A stretch of 64,000 nt of DNA from assembly GCA_009835005.1 (NCBI GenBank), contig WTFG01000002.1:124001-188000 (forward strand), written 5' to 3'. The notes under the pieces were generated by a model, which ran no database searches, was not told where the DNA came from, and saw nothing but the letters and a program-made list of their open reading frames with translations. The DNA is from Flavobacteriaceae bacterium Ap0902 (lineage in GTDB: Bacteria; Bacteroidota; Bacteroidia; Flavobacteriales; Weeksellaceae). Of this stretch, positions 30,203 through 39,479 are shown in pieces; position 1 is the first letter of the stretch; each line of letters begins with the position of its first letter. Both the position numbers and the translations under genes were made by a program.

Positions 30203-32329
30203 ATGAACAAAAATGAGAAACCAACTTCTAAGAAAATAGAAGACATGCAAAAGGACATGAAATCTCCTGTAGATCAAGTAATGACTACGAATGATGGAGT
30301 TAAAATCAATGATGATAACAATTCTCTGAAAGCTGGTGATAGAGGACCGTCATTATTAGAGGATTTTATTCACCGAGAAAAAATGGCTCATTTTGATCGT
30401 GAGCGTATCCCGGAAAGAGTGGTTCATGCAAGAGGGTCTGCAGCGCATGGTATTTTTGAATTATATGAAAGTTTAGAAGAATATACCAAAGCAGGCTTTT
30501 TGACAGATACGAGTAGAAAAACACCCGTATTCGTTCGTTTTTCAACAGTTGCAGGTTTTAGAGGTTCTCCTGATTTGGCGAGAGATATCCGTGGTTTTTC
30601 TGTAAAATTCTATACAGAAGAAGGTAACTATGATTTGGTTGGTAATAATACACCCGTTTTTTTTATTCAAGATGGAATGAAGTTCCCGGATTTAGTACAT
30701 TCTGTGAAGCCAGAACCAGATAATGAAATGCCACAGGCAGCTTCTGCACATGATACTTTCTATGATTTCGTATCTCATGCTACAGAAACCTTGCATAATC
30801 ATATGTGGGCGATGAGTGATAGAGGGATTCCTAGAAGTTTACGTATGATGGAAGGTTTTGGTATCCATACTTTTAGATTAGTGAATGCAGAAGGTAAATC
30901 CCATTTTGTTCGTTTCCATTGGAAACCGCTTCTAGGAACACATTCTGTGACTTGGGAAGAGGCAGTGAAAATTAATGGAGCAGATTCTGATTATCATAGA
31001 CGTGATTTATGGGATGCGATTGAAGCTGGTCACTATCCAGAATGGGAACTTGGTTTACAAATTATCCCAGAAGAGGATGAGATGAAGTTTGATTTTGATA
31101 TTCTGGATGCTACAAAGTTGATTCCAGAAGAAATGGTTCCTGTGAAGATTGTAGGTAAAATGACCTTGAATAGAAATCCAGAAAATTTCTTTGCAGAAAC
31201 AGAACAAGCTGCATTTCATCCAGGTAGGGTAGTGCCAGGGATTGATTTTTCTGATGATCCTTTATTACAAAGTAGATTATTCTCTTATCATGATACACAG
31301 ATTTATAGATTAGGTGGTGCGAATTTTAACCAAATTCCAATTAATAGCCCAATCAATGAAGTACATAACAATCAAAGAGATGGACAATTCCAAACCCAAA
31401 TTCATAAAGGAAAATCGTCTTATTTTCCAAATAGTATGGCAGGTGGTTGTCCGCATTTGGCTAAAATGGCAGAGGGTGGATTCACTTCTGTCCCAGCGCC
31501 TGTTCCTGGGCATAAGGTGAGGGCAAGAAGCGAAAGTTTTTCTGATCATTATTCACAACCAGCCTTATTATATAGAAGTTTGAAACCACATGAGCAAGAA
31601 CACTTAGCCAATGCTTATTCTTTTGAACTTGGAAAATGTACACAAGAACATATTCAAAAACGTATGCTTTTCCAAATTAATAAGATAAACGAGGATTTAG
31701 CCATGAAGGTAGCTAAAAATTTAGGTATGGAAGTTCCTTCTTCTATTGATATGCCAGTCAATCAGGCTATAGGTGCTGATGCTGATGGCTCTAATCAACC
31801 AGGCGATGTGAAGGTTTATTTAGAGAAATCTCCAGCATTGAGTATGACACATATCAAAACAGATAGAATTGATGCTAGAATGATTGCTGTTTTAGCGGCA
31901 GATGGTTTTAATATGAAAGATTACAAAGCCATGAAGGATTATCTAGAATCTAAAGATGCTATGGTGACTTTAATTGCGCCACATGGTGGAACTATTAAAT
32001 GTAATGAAGGCATGGATCATAAGGTAGATGCTGCCTTGATGACCACCGAAAGTGTGCTATATGATGCTTTGTTTATCCCAGGTGGTGATAGTGTAGATAT
32101 GTTAAAAGATGAGCCTAAGGTATTTAAATTTATTGATGAATCTTACAAATACTGTAAGGCAATTGCTGTAACAGGCAATGCAGAAGAATTACTTAAAGAA
32201 AGCCAAGCCAAAGACTATAAAGATGATAAATTTATCTTTGTAGATGGTGAACCTAAAGACTTTGCAGAAGCCATTGCTATGCACAGAAATTGGGATAGAG
32301 AGAAAAAGGCTAAAATGGTTTCTGTTTAA
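30203..32329 (+). CDS. katE: Large-subunit catalase (HPII type) with C-terminal DJ-1-like domain
   Basis: A protein of 708 residues. Residues about 45-540 are the heme catalase core: active-site His75 in RVVHARGSAAHG, FFIQDGMKFPDLVHS, and heme-ligand Tyr362 in LFSYHDTQIYR. From about 560 to the end is a class I glutaminase/DJ-1-like domain as in E. coli HPII. It breaks down hydrogen peroxide, in the cytoplasm. Its neighbours (YetF-like, PfpI, DUF2383, topoisomerase IB) form a stress island. The HPII type is usually induced in stationary phase. Confidence 0.95.
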   Translation: MNKNEKPTSKKIEDMQKDMKSPVDQVMTTNDGVKINDDNNSLKAGDRGPSLLEDFIHREKMAHFDRERIPERVVHARGSAAHGIFELYESLEEYTKAGFLTDTSRKTPVFVRFSTVAGFRGSPDLARDIRGFSVKFYTEEGNYDLVGNNTPVFFIQDGMKFPDLVHSVKPEPDNEMPQAASAHDTFYDFVSHATETLHNHMWAMSDRGIPRSLRMMEGFGIHTFRLVNAEGKSHFVRFHWKPLLGTHSVTWEEAVKINGADSDYHRRDLWDAIEAGHYPEWELGLQIIPEEDEMKFDFDILDATKLIPEEMVPVKIVGKMTLNRNPENFFAETEQAAFHPGRVVPGIDFSDDPLLQSRLFSYHDTQIYRLGGANFNQIPINSPINEVHNNQRDGQFQTQIHKGKSSYFPNSMAGGCPHLAKMAEGGFTSVPAPVPGHKVRARSESFSDHYSQPALLYRSLKPHEQEHLANAYSFELGKCTQEHIQKRMLFQINKINEDLAMKVAKNLGMEVPSSIDMPVNQAIGADADGSNQPGDVKVYLEKSPALSMTHIKTDRIDARMIAVLAADGFNMKDYKAMKDYLESKDAMVTLIAPHGGTIKCNEGMDHKVDAALMTTESVLYDALFIPGGDSVDMLKDEPKVFKFIDESYKYCKAIAVTGNAEELLKESQAKDYKDDKFIFVDGEPKDFAEAIAMHRNWDREKKAKMVSV

Positions 32330-32353
32330 ATCTCTTTTAAAATTAATTTATGC

Positions 32354-32384
32354 AACTCGGTGTGTTAAAGCACCGAGTTTTTTA
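32354..32384 (+). terminator. Terminator after katE
   Basis: AACTCGGTG (32354-32362) pairs with CACCGAGTT (32371-32379), followed by T. It separates catalase from the YetF-like gene. Confidence 0.85.
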
Positions 32385-32476
32385 TTTCGTCCTTTTAAAA
32401 TGGTAAAAATTGTTTAAAAAAAACTTAATTATGGAACAATTTTTAGGGCTATAGTAATGAACTAAATATTAATGAT

Positions 32477-33025
32477 ATGAATTGGATATTAGAAGATTGG
32501 AATATAATTTTAAACGCCAGTATTACGGCTATTGTGATGCTATGTGTTGTGATGATTGTTACGAGGATTAATGGACTGCGCTCTTTTGCGAAAATCACCC
32601 CTATTGATTTTGCTGTGACGGTGACCATTGGTTCCGTTATTAACTCAACCATTATTACCGATGGGAATTCAATTGTAAAAGGGTCTATCGTTATCTTTAT
32701 ACTATTAGCCGTACAAACATTATTTGGTAAATTAAAGTCTAAGTTTAATTGGTTTGATAAAGTTGCATTTAACGATCCAATATTCTTGATGAGAGATGGA
32801 GAATTTTTAGATGAAAATATTCGGGCCACAAACGTTAGTAGAGCCAATATTGTAGCAAAATTACGTGAGAATAATGTAAATCAGTTGAGTCAAGTAAGAG
32901 CAGTAGTCTTAGAAACCACGGGGGACATCAGTGTAATGAGTGGCGATAATAAGATAGATGATTATTTAATATCAGATGTAAAGGAATCACCTTCAGACAA
33001 AGCAATTAGATTAGAAAAACAATAA
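32477..33025 (+). CDS. DUF421/YetF-like membrane protein
   Basis: A protein of 182 residues with about three membrane segments (11-30, 43-62 and 68-85) and a soluble C-terminal YetF domain. Seen: LRSFAKITPIDFAVTVTIGSVI and NRSNI-like SRANIVAKLREN. Family members are induced in stress and sporulation; function unknown. A 59-residue membrane protein follows after 2 bp, so the two are probably one operon. Confidence 0.82.
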   Translation: MNWILEDWNIILNASITAIVMLCVVMIVTRINGLRSFAKITPIDFAVTVTIGSVINSTIITDGNSIVKGSIVIFILLAVQTLFGKLKSKFNWFDKVAFNDPIFLMRDGEFLDENIRATNVSRANIVAKLRENNVNQLSQVRAVVLETTGDISVMSGDNKIDDYLISDVKESPSDKAIRLEKQ

Positions 33026-33027
33026 AT

Positions 33028-33207
33028 ATGAAAAACATAACACCTTCTTTATTAGGTTGCGGTGGAATATTCGTTTTGATAGGGCTTATTCTACTTATAT
33101 TCTTTAGAGATAGAATCGGAGCAGAAGTCTTTACTTTTGGATTATGGCTAGTAGGTGCCATTGTTTTATTCTGGCTTTTTACTTTGTTTTATAAGAAATT
33201 GAAATAA
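33028..33207 (+). CDS. 59-residue two-helix membrane protein
   Basis: ATG at 33028 and TAA at 33205-33207 frame a 59-residue protein starting MKNITPSLLGCGG with two hydrophobic helices (about 8-25 and 38-54) and a basic tail (YKKLK). It begins 2 bp after the YetF-like gene, with no terminator between them, so it is likely co-translated. I recognise no family. The terminator that follows supports it as the last gene of the unit. Confidence 0.6.
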   Translation: MKNITPSLLGCGGIFVLIGLILLIFFRDRIGAEVFTFGLWLVGAIVLFWLFTLFYKKLK

Positions 33208-33238
33208 ATTGAATTTCCTTTATTCTAATGTATAAAAA

Positions 33239-33264
33239 AGAGGGAAGTGAAATCGCTTCCCTCT
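33239..33264. terminator. Convergent terminator between the small membrane gene and pfpI
   Basis: AGAGGGAAG pairs with CTTCCCTCT around a short loop. It lies between the plus-strand unit ending at 33207 and pfpI ending at 33291 on the minus strand. It can act for both, as A and T runs flank it. Confidence 0.75.
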
Positions 33265-33290
33265 ATCTATTTTAGAAATAAAAAGAATAT

Positions 33291-33833
33291 TTAGTGTTTA
33301 CCTTCGGCAATTTCTTCTACCATCTTGTCGTTAAAAGCAGGTAAATCATCAGGCGTTCTACTTGTCACCATTCCTTGATCTACCACAACTTCTTCATCTA
33401 CCCAGTTTACTCCCGCATTTCTTAAATCAACTTCAAGAGAAGGATATGAAGTCATTTTTTTACCTTTAACAATTTCTGCATTAATCATTGTCCACGGACC
33501 ATGGCAAATGGCTGCAATTGGTTTATTTACTTCTCCAAAGTGTTTTACAAAAGCTACAGCATCCTTATTTTGTCTTAAAGTATCAGGATTTGCTAATCCT
33601 CCAGGAAGAACGAGTGCATTGTAATCTTCTGGTTTTACTTCACCAAAAGTCTTATCTACTTGAATAGACTTTCCATTTTCTGCCCCATGCTTTCCTACGA
33701 TTTCTCCTTTTTCTATGGAGATAATATCTACCGTAGCTCCTTCATCTTTTAATCTTTGAAGGGGTTCAAATAATTCAGATTCTTCAAAGCCATTGGTTGC
33801 AACAATTGCTACTTTTTTATTTTGTAATTTCAT
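33291..33833 (-). CDS. PfpI/YhbO-type DJ-1 family protein
   Basis: A protein of 180 residues, complete by family length. VAIVATNGFEESEL holds the active-site Glu; ALVLPGGLANPD and AAICHGPW hold the oxyanion region and nucleophile Cys with the next His. This is the PfpI/YhbO/general-stress-protein-18 group, linked to oxidative or carbonyl stress and protein or DNA deglycation claims. It differs from the DJ-1 gene at 24667, so these are separate paralogues. Part of the stress island. Confidence 0.9.
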   Translation of the reverse strand: MKLQNKKVAIVATNGFEESELFEPLQRLKDEGATVDIISIEKGEIVGKHGAENGKSIQVDKTFGEVKPEDYNALVLPGGLANPDTLRQNKDAVAFVKHFGEVNKPIAAICHGPWTMINAEIVKGKKMTSYPSLEVDLRNAGVNWVDEEVVVDQGMVTSRTPDDLPAFNDKMVEEIAEGKH

Positions 33834-33873
33834 AATATTTAATTTTAGATTAGTATTTAAAATTTATTTTTTT

Positions 33874-34325
33874 TTACTGAATATTTTCACCTAATGCCTT
33901 AATCTCATTCAATGATGATTTAGCCATATTATGCTGTTCTTGAACTAATTCAACAACAGATTGTGGAAGGTGCTTTCGGTCTTTTAGAACTTCTTCGTAT
34001 TCATCAACGAAAACCTCTTCCCCTCTTACAGTTTCATCATAAATGGCTTTATCACCACTGGTCAAGGCATCCTTTAACCCAAGCCAAGCTCTATGCAAGT
34101 TACCTTGGAGAGATGTACCTTTATTGGGCGTACCGCCTAGTTTTGTAATTTGCTCTTTTAACTCATGACCAAAATCATAACGATTCTTGGCTTTAGACTC
34201 TAAATACCCTCTTAGATTTTCATTTTCTACTTTTTCTGCTGCTAATTATAACCAGCCTCTGCATCATAATTTTTGGTAAGCAAATCATTGAGGTGTTTTA
34301 TTAATTCTTCTTAGTTATTCATCAT
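33874..34325 (-). pseudogene. DUF2383/PA2169-type four-helix-bundle gene, broken
   Basis: Read across frames this is a DUF2383 protein: a start at 34322-34325 (MNN), then a helix LIKHLNDLLTKNYDAEAGY, then AAEKVENENLRGYLESKAKN, GTSLQGNLHRAWLGLKDALTSGDK and a final helix. Lesions: an in-frame TAA at codon 4 (34311-34313), a TAG at 34242-34244, and a frameshift just after. Only the last 74 residues are open. The family is an uncharacterised ferritin-like bundle often found in stress islands. Confidence 0.75.
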
Positions 34326-34446
34326 AAATAATTTTGTGTATAATGGTGCATAAACTATTCCAAGATAGTGGAGTTGTGATAATCTTTACATATTATTAAA
34401 ACGTAACCAAGGTGTTTAACGAACCATTAAGATATGTAAACTAATG

Positions 34447-35429
34447 CTATTTGATTCGCTGCTTTAGCATAAACAGTACGCCAATTTCTTCCCTAGAGAG
34501 GTTTTCTGAACCTTCCAGCAATTCTTGAATTTCTTTATCAAAGAAATGTATGGTTTTTCCATCCATATAATCCTCTATAATTCTGGGGTCTATATAAGAA
34601 CTCTTAGCGATGGTTGGCGTGTTCCCTAATCTTTCTGAAACTTTTACAACTGTTTGGCGTACATTCTTATCTAATGTTTTTTGATCTTCTTTATCCACAG
34701 CTCCCAATTCATCTAATGCCATGGCCGCAATCATAGTGCCTGACCAAGTCCGAAAATCCTTAGCATAAAATTCTTCTCCCATAACTTCCCTTATATAAGC
34801 ATTCAAGTCATCACTTTTCACGTCTACCTTATGACCTTCTTCATCATAGTATTTGAAGATTTCATAACCAGGAATTTAATCTATTTCTTGAACAATTTTT
34901 GCCAATCTTTTATCTACCAAGTGCCTTTCTTGGTCTTTACCAGATTTTCCACAGTAATTGAAGATCATTTCATCTCCTTCAATAGACAAATGTTTACTTC
35001 GAATGGTGGTGAGCCCATAACTTTGATTTTTCTTAACGTAGGAATCACTCCCAGGGCGGAAGAAAGCAGATTCTAATAAACACACCATCACGGCAGGTAC
35101 TTTTTCTCTAGAGAGTTTTCTATGGCGCAAATGTTGACCAGTCACACGGCGCATATGCTCCAGATTTTCTGCAAAATCTATGATGCGATCAAACTTTTCT
35201 GAATCTTTCTTCTCTCTAAATTTAGGGTTAAAAAGTATTGTTTTCTATCCTTGTCATCTCTGCCTGTAGCTAGAATCTTTGTAGATATATTTTCAGAAAT
35301 TTCTACATTGATCCAAGCGGACGGAATCACTGGCGATTCTATCCAACCTCATAGATTAGCATCCTTGATGGTTTTGCCATCTTCTGTTTGGTAAGTGAAA
35401 CCCTTGCCGTGTTTTTTGCGATAATACAT
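34447..35429 (-). pseudogene. DNA topoisomerase IB, broken in three places
   Basis: Combining frames gives a bacterial type IB topoisomerase of about 330 residues. It starts at 35429 (MYYRKKHGKGFTYQ), with GWIESPVIPSAWINVEIS, then RRVTGQHLRHRKLSREKV, and ends with the catalytic-Tyr segment AKSSYIDPRIIEDY. Lesions: TGA at 35349-35351, a frameshift near 35235, and TAA at 34876-34878. The enzyme would relax supercoils by nicking one strand. Loss of the middle part rules out activity. Confidence 0.8.
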
Positions 35430-35494
35430 AGGATATATTTAATTAAAAATTTCTTATCAATAAATATTCCTAAAGTCTAGCGTAACACAACATT

Positions 35495-36424
35495 TTAATC
35501 CCTGTCGCCTTCCTCTTCTATGCCTTCTTGGATGTCTTGTTCCATTTCCTCTTCATCTCCTTGCTCTTCTTGCTCTTGGCTATCTTCTTCCTCTCTAGTA
35601 GAAATTTGTAGTGTAAAGTACATAGGGAAATGATCAGAATCTATTCTTTCTGCCGTTTCAATATCATCAATAATCACGTGTGTGCTATGGAACAATAAAT
35701 CTATTGGAATACGTAAAAAGAAATATTTGGCATGGAATGTTGGAATTAACCCTCGGCCAACTCTTGGATCATTTAAGCCTGTTAACCTTCTAAACCTTTT
35801 AGAAGATTTAGCCCATGCTACATTATTGAAATCCCCAACGACAATGATATTATCGAAAGAGTTAATTTTTATATATTTAGCAATAGCCATCAATTCTCCA
35901 TCTCTTTCTCTAGATGTAGTCTCTTCTGTAGGACTTGGTACAGGAGGGTGGACTGCGAAAATTCTTAATTTTTCGTTATCAACTTTAATTTCGATTTCTA
36001 TGCTTGGAATATCGTCAGAAACAAAATGATGCACTTTTTCATACGCAAAAGGTATTTTAGAATACAAATGCATACCATAAGTGTTATCCAATGGAATTTT
36101 AACGTGATGAGGATAATCGGATTCTAGGGTATCCATAGCGTTTTGCCACTTTTGGTCTGATTCATAAGTGATAAAGATATCCGGTTTACGTTTTTGGATT
36201 AAATCAACTAACTTATTTTTAGATTCATTAAATTGATAAACGTTGCTGGATATGATGCTTATTTTCCTGGTTAAAACTCCTTTAGGGTAATTACTTTTTT
36301 TAAACCATTTATATACTGGTAAAAATTGAACTAAATCATATAGATGATAAATAAGTACAAGAACATTAGAGCCTAGAAAAAGGTTTACCCAAATTTCATT
36401 TTCTTGAATGAGATATATACCCAA
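35495..36424 (-). CDS. Endonuclease/exonuclease/phosphatase family membrane protein
   Basis: The soluble part is an EEP (DNase I-like) domain: KPDIFITYE, VVGDFNNVAWA and DSDHFPMYF are the metal and catalytic motifs. The N-terminal part is membrane-bound. The frame is open upstream to 36577, encoding two more hydrophobic segments (ILSAIVLLISVLPLL and IQIVFTSILLIFLGIYL) that fit flavobacterial homologues. But no ATG, GTG or TTG exists there; the first is TTG at 36424, inside the second helix. The true start is unclear. The last 35 residues are almost all Glu, Asp and Gln. Confidence 0.75.
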   Translation of the reverse strand: MGIYLIQENEIWVNLFLGSNVLVLIYHLYDLVQFLPVYKWFKKSNYPKGVLTRKISIISSNVYQFNESKNKLVDLIQKRKPDIFITYESDQKWQNAMDTLESDYPHHVKIPLDNTYGMHLYSKIPFAYEKVHHFVSDDIPSIEIEIKVDNEKLRIFAVHPPVPSPTEETTSRERDGELMAIAKYIKINSFDNIIVVGDFNNVAWAKSSKRFRRLTGLNDPRVGRGLIPTFHAKYFFLRIPIDLLFHSTHVIIDDIETAERIDSDHFPMYFTLQISTREEEDSQEQEEQGDEEEMEQDIQEGIEEEGDRD

Positions 36425-36730
36425 AAATATAAGAAGAATTGAAGTGAAAACAATTTGAATTTTACCATAAACCCAAATGCGAACAAACCAATGTTTACTT
36501 TCTAAGAGAGGCAGAACACTTATTAAAAGTACAATGGCCGATAAAATGTAGTATGTAACTAAAATAATGTATGTTTTTTAATTCTTTCCAAAGATAGTAA
36601 AGTCATTATAAAAATATGATTACTATCATTTAAAATTAAAGGAAACTTTTGGTTTAATTTAACAAAGTAATATTCTATTTAACTAAGTATAGAGAGAAAT
36701 TGTTCTAAATTTGTCATATAGTATCATGAT

Positions 36731-37987
36731 ATGAATTGGAATCGATTACAAGAGAAATTATCCATTTTAGCAGATGCGGCCAAATACGATGTGTCTTGTT
36801 CATCTAGTGGAAGCAAACGCAAAAATAACAACAAGGGACTAGGTGATAGTTCTGGAATGGGGATTTGCCATACTTATACAGAGGATGGCCGTTGTGTTTC
36901 ATTACTTAAAATACTTCTCACCAATCATTGTATTTATGATTGTCTCTATTGTGTTTCGCGTAAATCCAATGATATTCAACGAGCGGCCTTCACGGTGGAT
37001 GAAGTGGTGGAATTAACCATTAATTTTTATCGTAGAAATTATATAGAAGGTTTATTCTTATCCTCTGGTATATTCAAAAATGCAGATTTCACCATGGAAA
37101 GATTGGTGAAAGTAGCCAAAAAATTACGCATAGAACATAAATTTAATGGATATATCCATCTAAAGACTATTCCTGGAGCCAGTGATGAATTGATGCAAGA
37201 GGCGGGTTTGTGGGCAGATCGATTGAGCGTGAATATAGAACTGCCAACCAAAGAAGGACTTAAACTTTTGGCACCAGACAAGAAGCATGAGGATTTCTTG
37301 AAACCCATGAAAACTATTAGCCAATCGATTATTCAAAACAAGGAAGAAAAGAAAATCATAAAATCTGCACCACAATTTACACCAGCTGGCCAGAGTAGCC
37401 AAATGATTATTGGGGCCACCAATGAGAGCGATTTGGATATTGTAAAAACTTCTACCTTTTTATACAAAAAATACAATCTAAAGCGTGTTTATTACTCTGG
37501 TTATGTTCCTGTATTAGAAGATGATAAATTGCCTTCGGTTGGTACGCCTGTACCTATAGTGAGAGAAAATAGATTATACCAAACCGATTGGTTGTTTAGG
37601 TTTTATGAATTTGATCCAAGTGAAATCGTGAATGAAACATACCCTAATTTAGATTTAGAAATTGATCCGAAATTAAGCTGGGCTTTACGCCATAGAGAAC
37701 AGTTTCCAGTGGATGTGAATAAGGCAGATTATCATACCATTTTGCGCATTCCTGGGATAGGGGTGAAGTCTGCTAAAAAAATTGTGGCCGCCCGTAAGTT
37801 TGGTCCTTTGGATATGGCTAAACTTAAAAAATTGGGGATTGCCACGAATAGAGCCAAGCACTTTATAGTTTGTCATAATCATTTGGTTTCTTTAGATATG
37901 GATAGTTTGCAGTTAAGAAATTTAATTTTGCAATCTGGCAAGAGTAAATATCAACAGAATTTTAGTAATCAATTATCTCTTTTTTAA
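36731..37987 (+). CDS. Radical SAM DNA-repair-associated protein (TIGR03916-type)
   Basis: A protein of 418 residues with the radical-SAM cluster motif C-x3-C-x2-C in CIYDCLYC. The middle is a typical SAM barrel, and the C-terminal end has a helix-hairpin-helix DNA-binding motif (ILRIPGIGVKSAKKIV). The match is to the 'putative DNA modification/repair radical SAM' family that partners with the protein encoded next. The reaction is not known. It lies 12 bp before its partner, in one operon. Confidence 0.88.
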   Translation: MNWNRLQEKLSILADAAKYDVSCSSSGSKRKNNNKGLGDSSGMGICHTYTEDGRCVSLLKILLTNHCIYDCLYCVSRKSNDIQRAAFTVDEVVELTINFYRRNYIEGLFLSSGIFKNADFTMERLVKVAKKLRIEHKFNGYIHLKTIPGASDELMQEAGLWADRLSVNIELPTKEGLKLLAPDKKHEDFLKPMKTISQSIIQNKEEKKIIKSAPQFTPAGQSSQMIIGATNESDLDIVKTSTFLYKKYNLKRVYYSGYVPVLEDDKLPSVGTPVPIVRENRLYQTDWLFRFYEFDPSEIVNETYPNLDLEIDPKLSWALRHREQFPVDVNKADYHTILRIPGIGVKSAKKIVAARKFGPLDMAKLKKLGIATNRAKHFIVCHNHLVSLDMDSLQLRNLILQSGKSKYQQNFSNQLSLF

Positions 37988-37999
37988 ATGACCTATTAA

Positions 38000-38770
38000 A
38001 TGACTTATTTAATCTATGACGGAACATTTGAAGGTTTTTTATCAGCGGTATTTGACGCCTATGATTTAAAGTTAAAAGACGTTCAAATCAAAAAAGAACA
38101 AGATGATTTGCCAGACCTTTTTGCTCAGAAAATTCATGTAACCCCAGAAGAGGAAAAATCAGAGAGAGTAAAGCATAAACTAATTGATTTATTGGGGAAT
38201 AGTGGCTTTAAAAATTTATGGAAAGTTACCTTGTCAGAACTTCCCAGTGTTGAGGAAGTCTTGTGGGGCGTGATACGATACGCGATAAAACAAAATAAAA
38301 ATATATTAAAGGATTATGGGAATTTATATGTAATTCAACTCTATGATATTTTAAAAAAATTAAGCCGAGAAAGACACCGCATGACGGCTTTTGTAAGGTT
38401 TAAACAAGCATCGGATGGCAACTATTATGCCAGCATTGAACCTGATTTTGATGTTTTACCATTGATTAGCACTCATTTTAAAAACAGGTATGCAGACCAG
38501 AAATGGTTTATCTATGATAGCCGTAGAAATTATGCCATTTATTATGATTTAAATACGGTGACCCCTTTAGAAATTCAAGGAACTTTAACCAATAATAATC
38601 AAAATACACCTGCGGTTCTTAGTATAGAATGGGATGAGACAGAAAAGGAATTTCAAAAATTGTGGCAGAATTACTTTTCATCAACCAACATTCCCTCTAG
38701 AAAAAATACTAAATTACATCTGCAATATGTGCCAAAACGATATTGGAAATATTTAACAGAAAAGGATTAG
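38000..38770 (+). CDS. TIGR03915/DUF4130 DNA-metabolism protein
   Basis: A protein of 256 residues of the family that accompanies the radical-SAM protein at 36731. Seen: YLIYDGTFEGFLSAVFDAY at the start, DLYNILKKLSRERHRMTAFVRF-like stretch in the middle (YVIQLYDILKKLSRERHRM), WFIYDSRRNYAIYYD. In many bacteria this domain is fused to a uracil-DNA glycosylase-like domain; here the glycosylase part is absent. The pair probably acts on damaged or modified bases. Mechanism unknown. Confidence 0.85.
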   Translation: MTYLIYDGTFEGFLSAVFDAYDLKLKDVQIKKEQDDLPDLFAQKIHVTPEEEKSERVKHKLIDLLGNSGFKNLWKVTLSELPSVEEVLWGVIRYAIKQNKNILKDYGNLYVIQLYDILKKLSRERHRMTAFVRFKQASDGNYYASIEPDFDVLPLISTHFKNRYADQKWFIYDSRRNYAIYYDLNTVTPLEIQGTLTNNNQNTPAVLSIEWDETEKEFQKLWQNYFSSTNIPSRKNTKLHLQYVPKRYWKYLTEKD

Positions 38771-38839
38771 GTAAATTTAATGCTTAATTTTATAATTAGG
38801 TATAATATTTGTCTAAATAGTTATAACACACATTACACC

Positions 38840-39478
38840 ATGGAAATTCAAATCAACAAAGAGCAAATTTTAGACTGGTATATGGATGACGTTTTAAGCG
38901 GAATTCTATACCATCATGTATATCAATTTACAAGAGAACATGAAATCACAGAACAGCAGTTTTATGATTTCTTTGGAAATTTAGATCAAATAGAATCTTA
39001 TTTCTTTGAACTTTTAATAGATAAAACCATTGAAACACTCTATAATACAGAAGAATACGCTATATATTCACCAGAAGAAAAACTGCTTAGCTTTTACTAT
39101 ACTTTCTTTGGAAATATGACAGCAAACAGAAGTTTTGTGTTGCATGTTTTAAAAGAAAAAAATCTAGAAACTTTAAAGAAATTATCTGGTTTAAGGACGA
39201 CTTTCAAGACTTATATTGAATCCTTGGACATTGAAAAATTGGATCTGAAACAGAAAGATTTAAATAAATTTCAAGACAAGGCTTTTGCAGAATCGGCTTG
39301 GTTGCAATTATTAGGGGTCATCCAATATTGGAAGAATGATACTTCTGCAAGGTTTGAGAAAACAGACATTTTTATAGAAAAATCATTGAATGCTAGTTTT
39401 GAATTAATCAATGTAGAAGCCTTAAAGAAAGTTACCGATTTTGGTAAATTTTTGTTGAAAGAAATGAAGTCAAAATAA
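38840..39478 (+). CDS. TetR-like transcriptional regulator
   Basis: Starting at MEIQINKEQI (38840) gives 212 residues; the longer frame from 38780 adds 20 residues that are not typical. The N-terminus is helical and has a short HTH-like stretch (ITEQQFYDFFGNLDQIESYFF), and the rest is an all-helical ligand domain. It matches the TetR group that in flavobacteria sits directly before an ABC1 kinase. The next start is only 2 bp after its stop. It may regulate its own operon; the ligand is unknown. Confidence 0.7.
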   Translation: MEIQINKEQILDWYMDDVLSGILYHHVYQFTREHEITEQQFYDFFGNLDQIESYFFELLIDKTIETLYNTEEYAIYSPEEKLLSFYYTFFGNMTANRSFVLHVLKEKNLETLKKLSGLRTTFKTYIESLDIEKLDLKQKDLNKFQDKAFAESAWLQLLGVIQYWKNDTSARFEKTDIFIEKSLNASFELINVEALKKVTDFGKFLLKEMKSK

Positions 39479-39479
39479 A

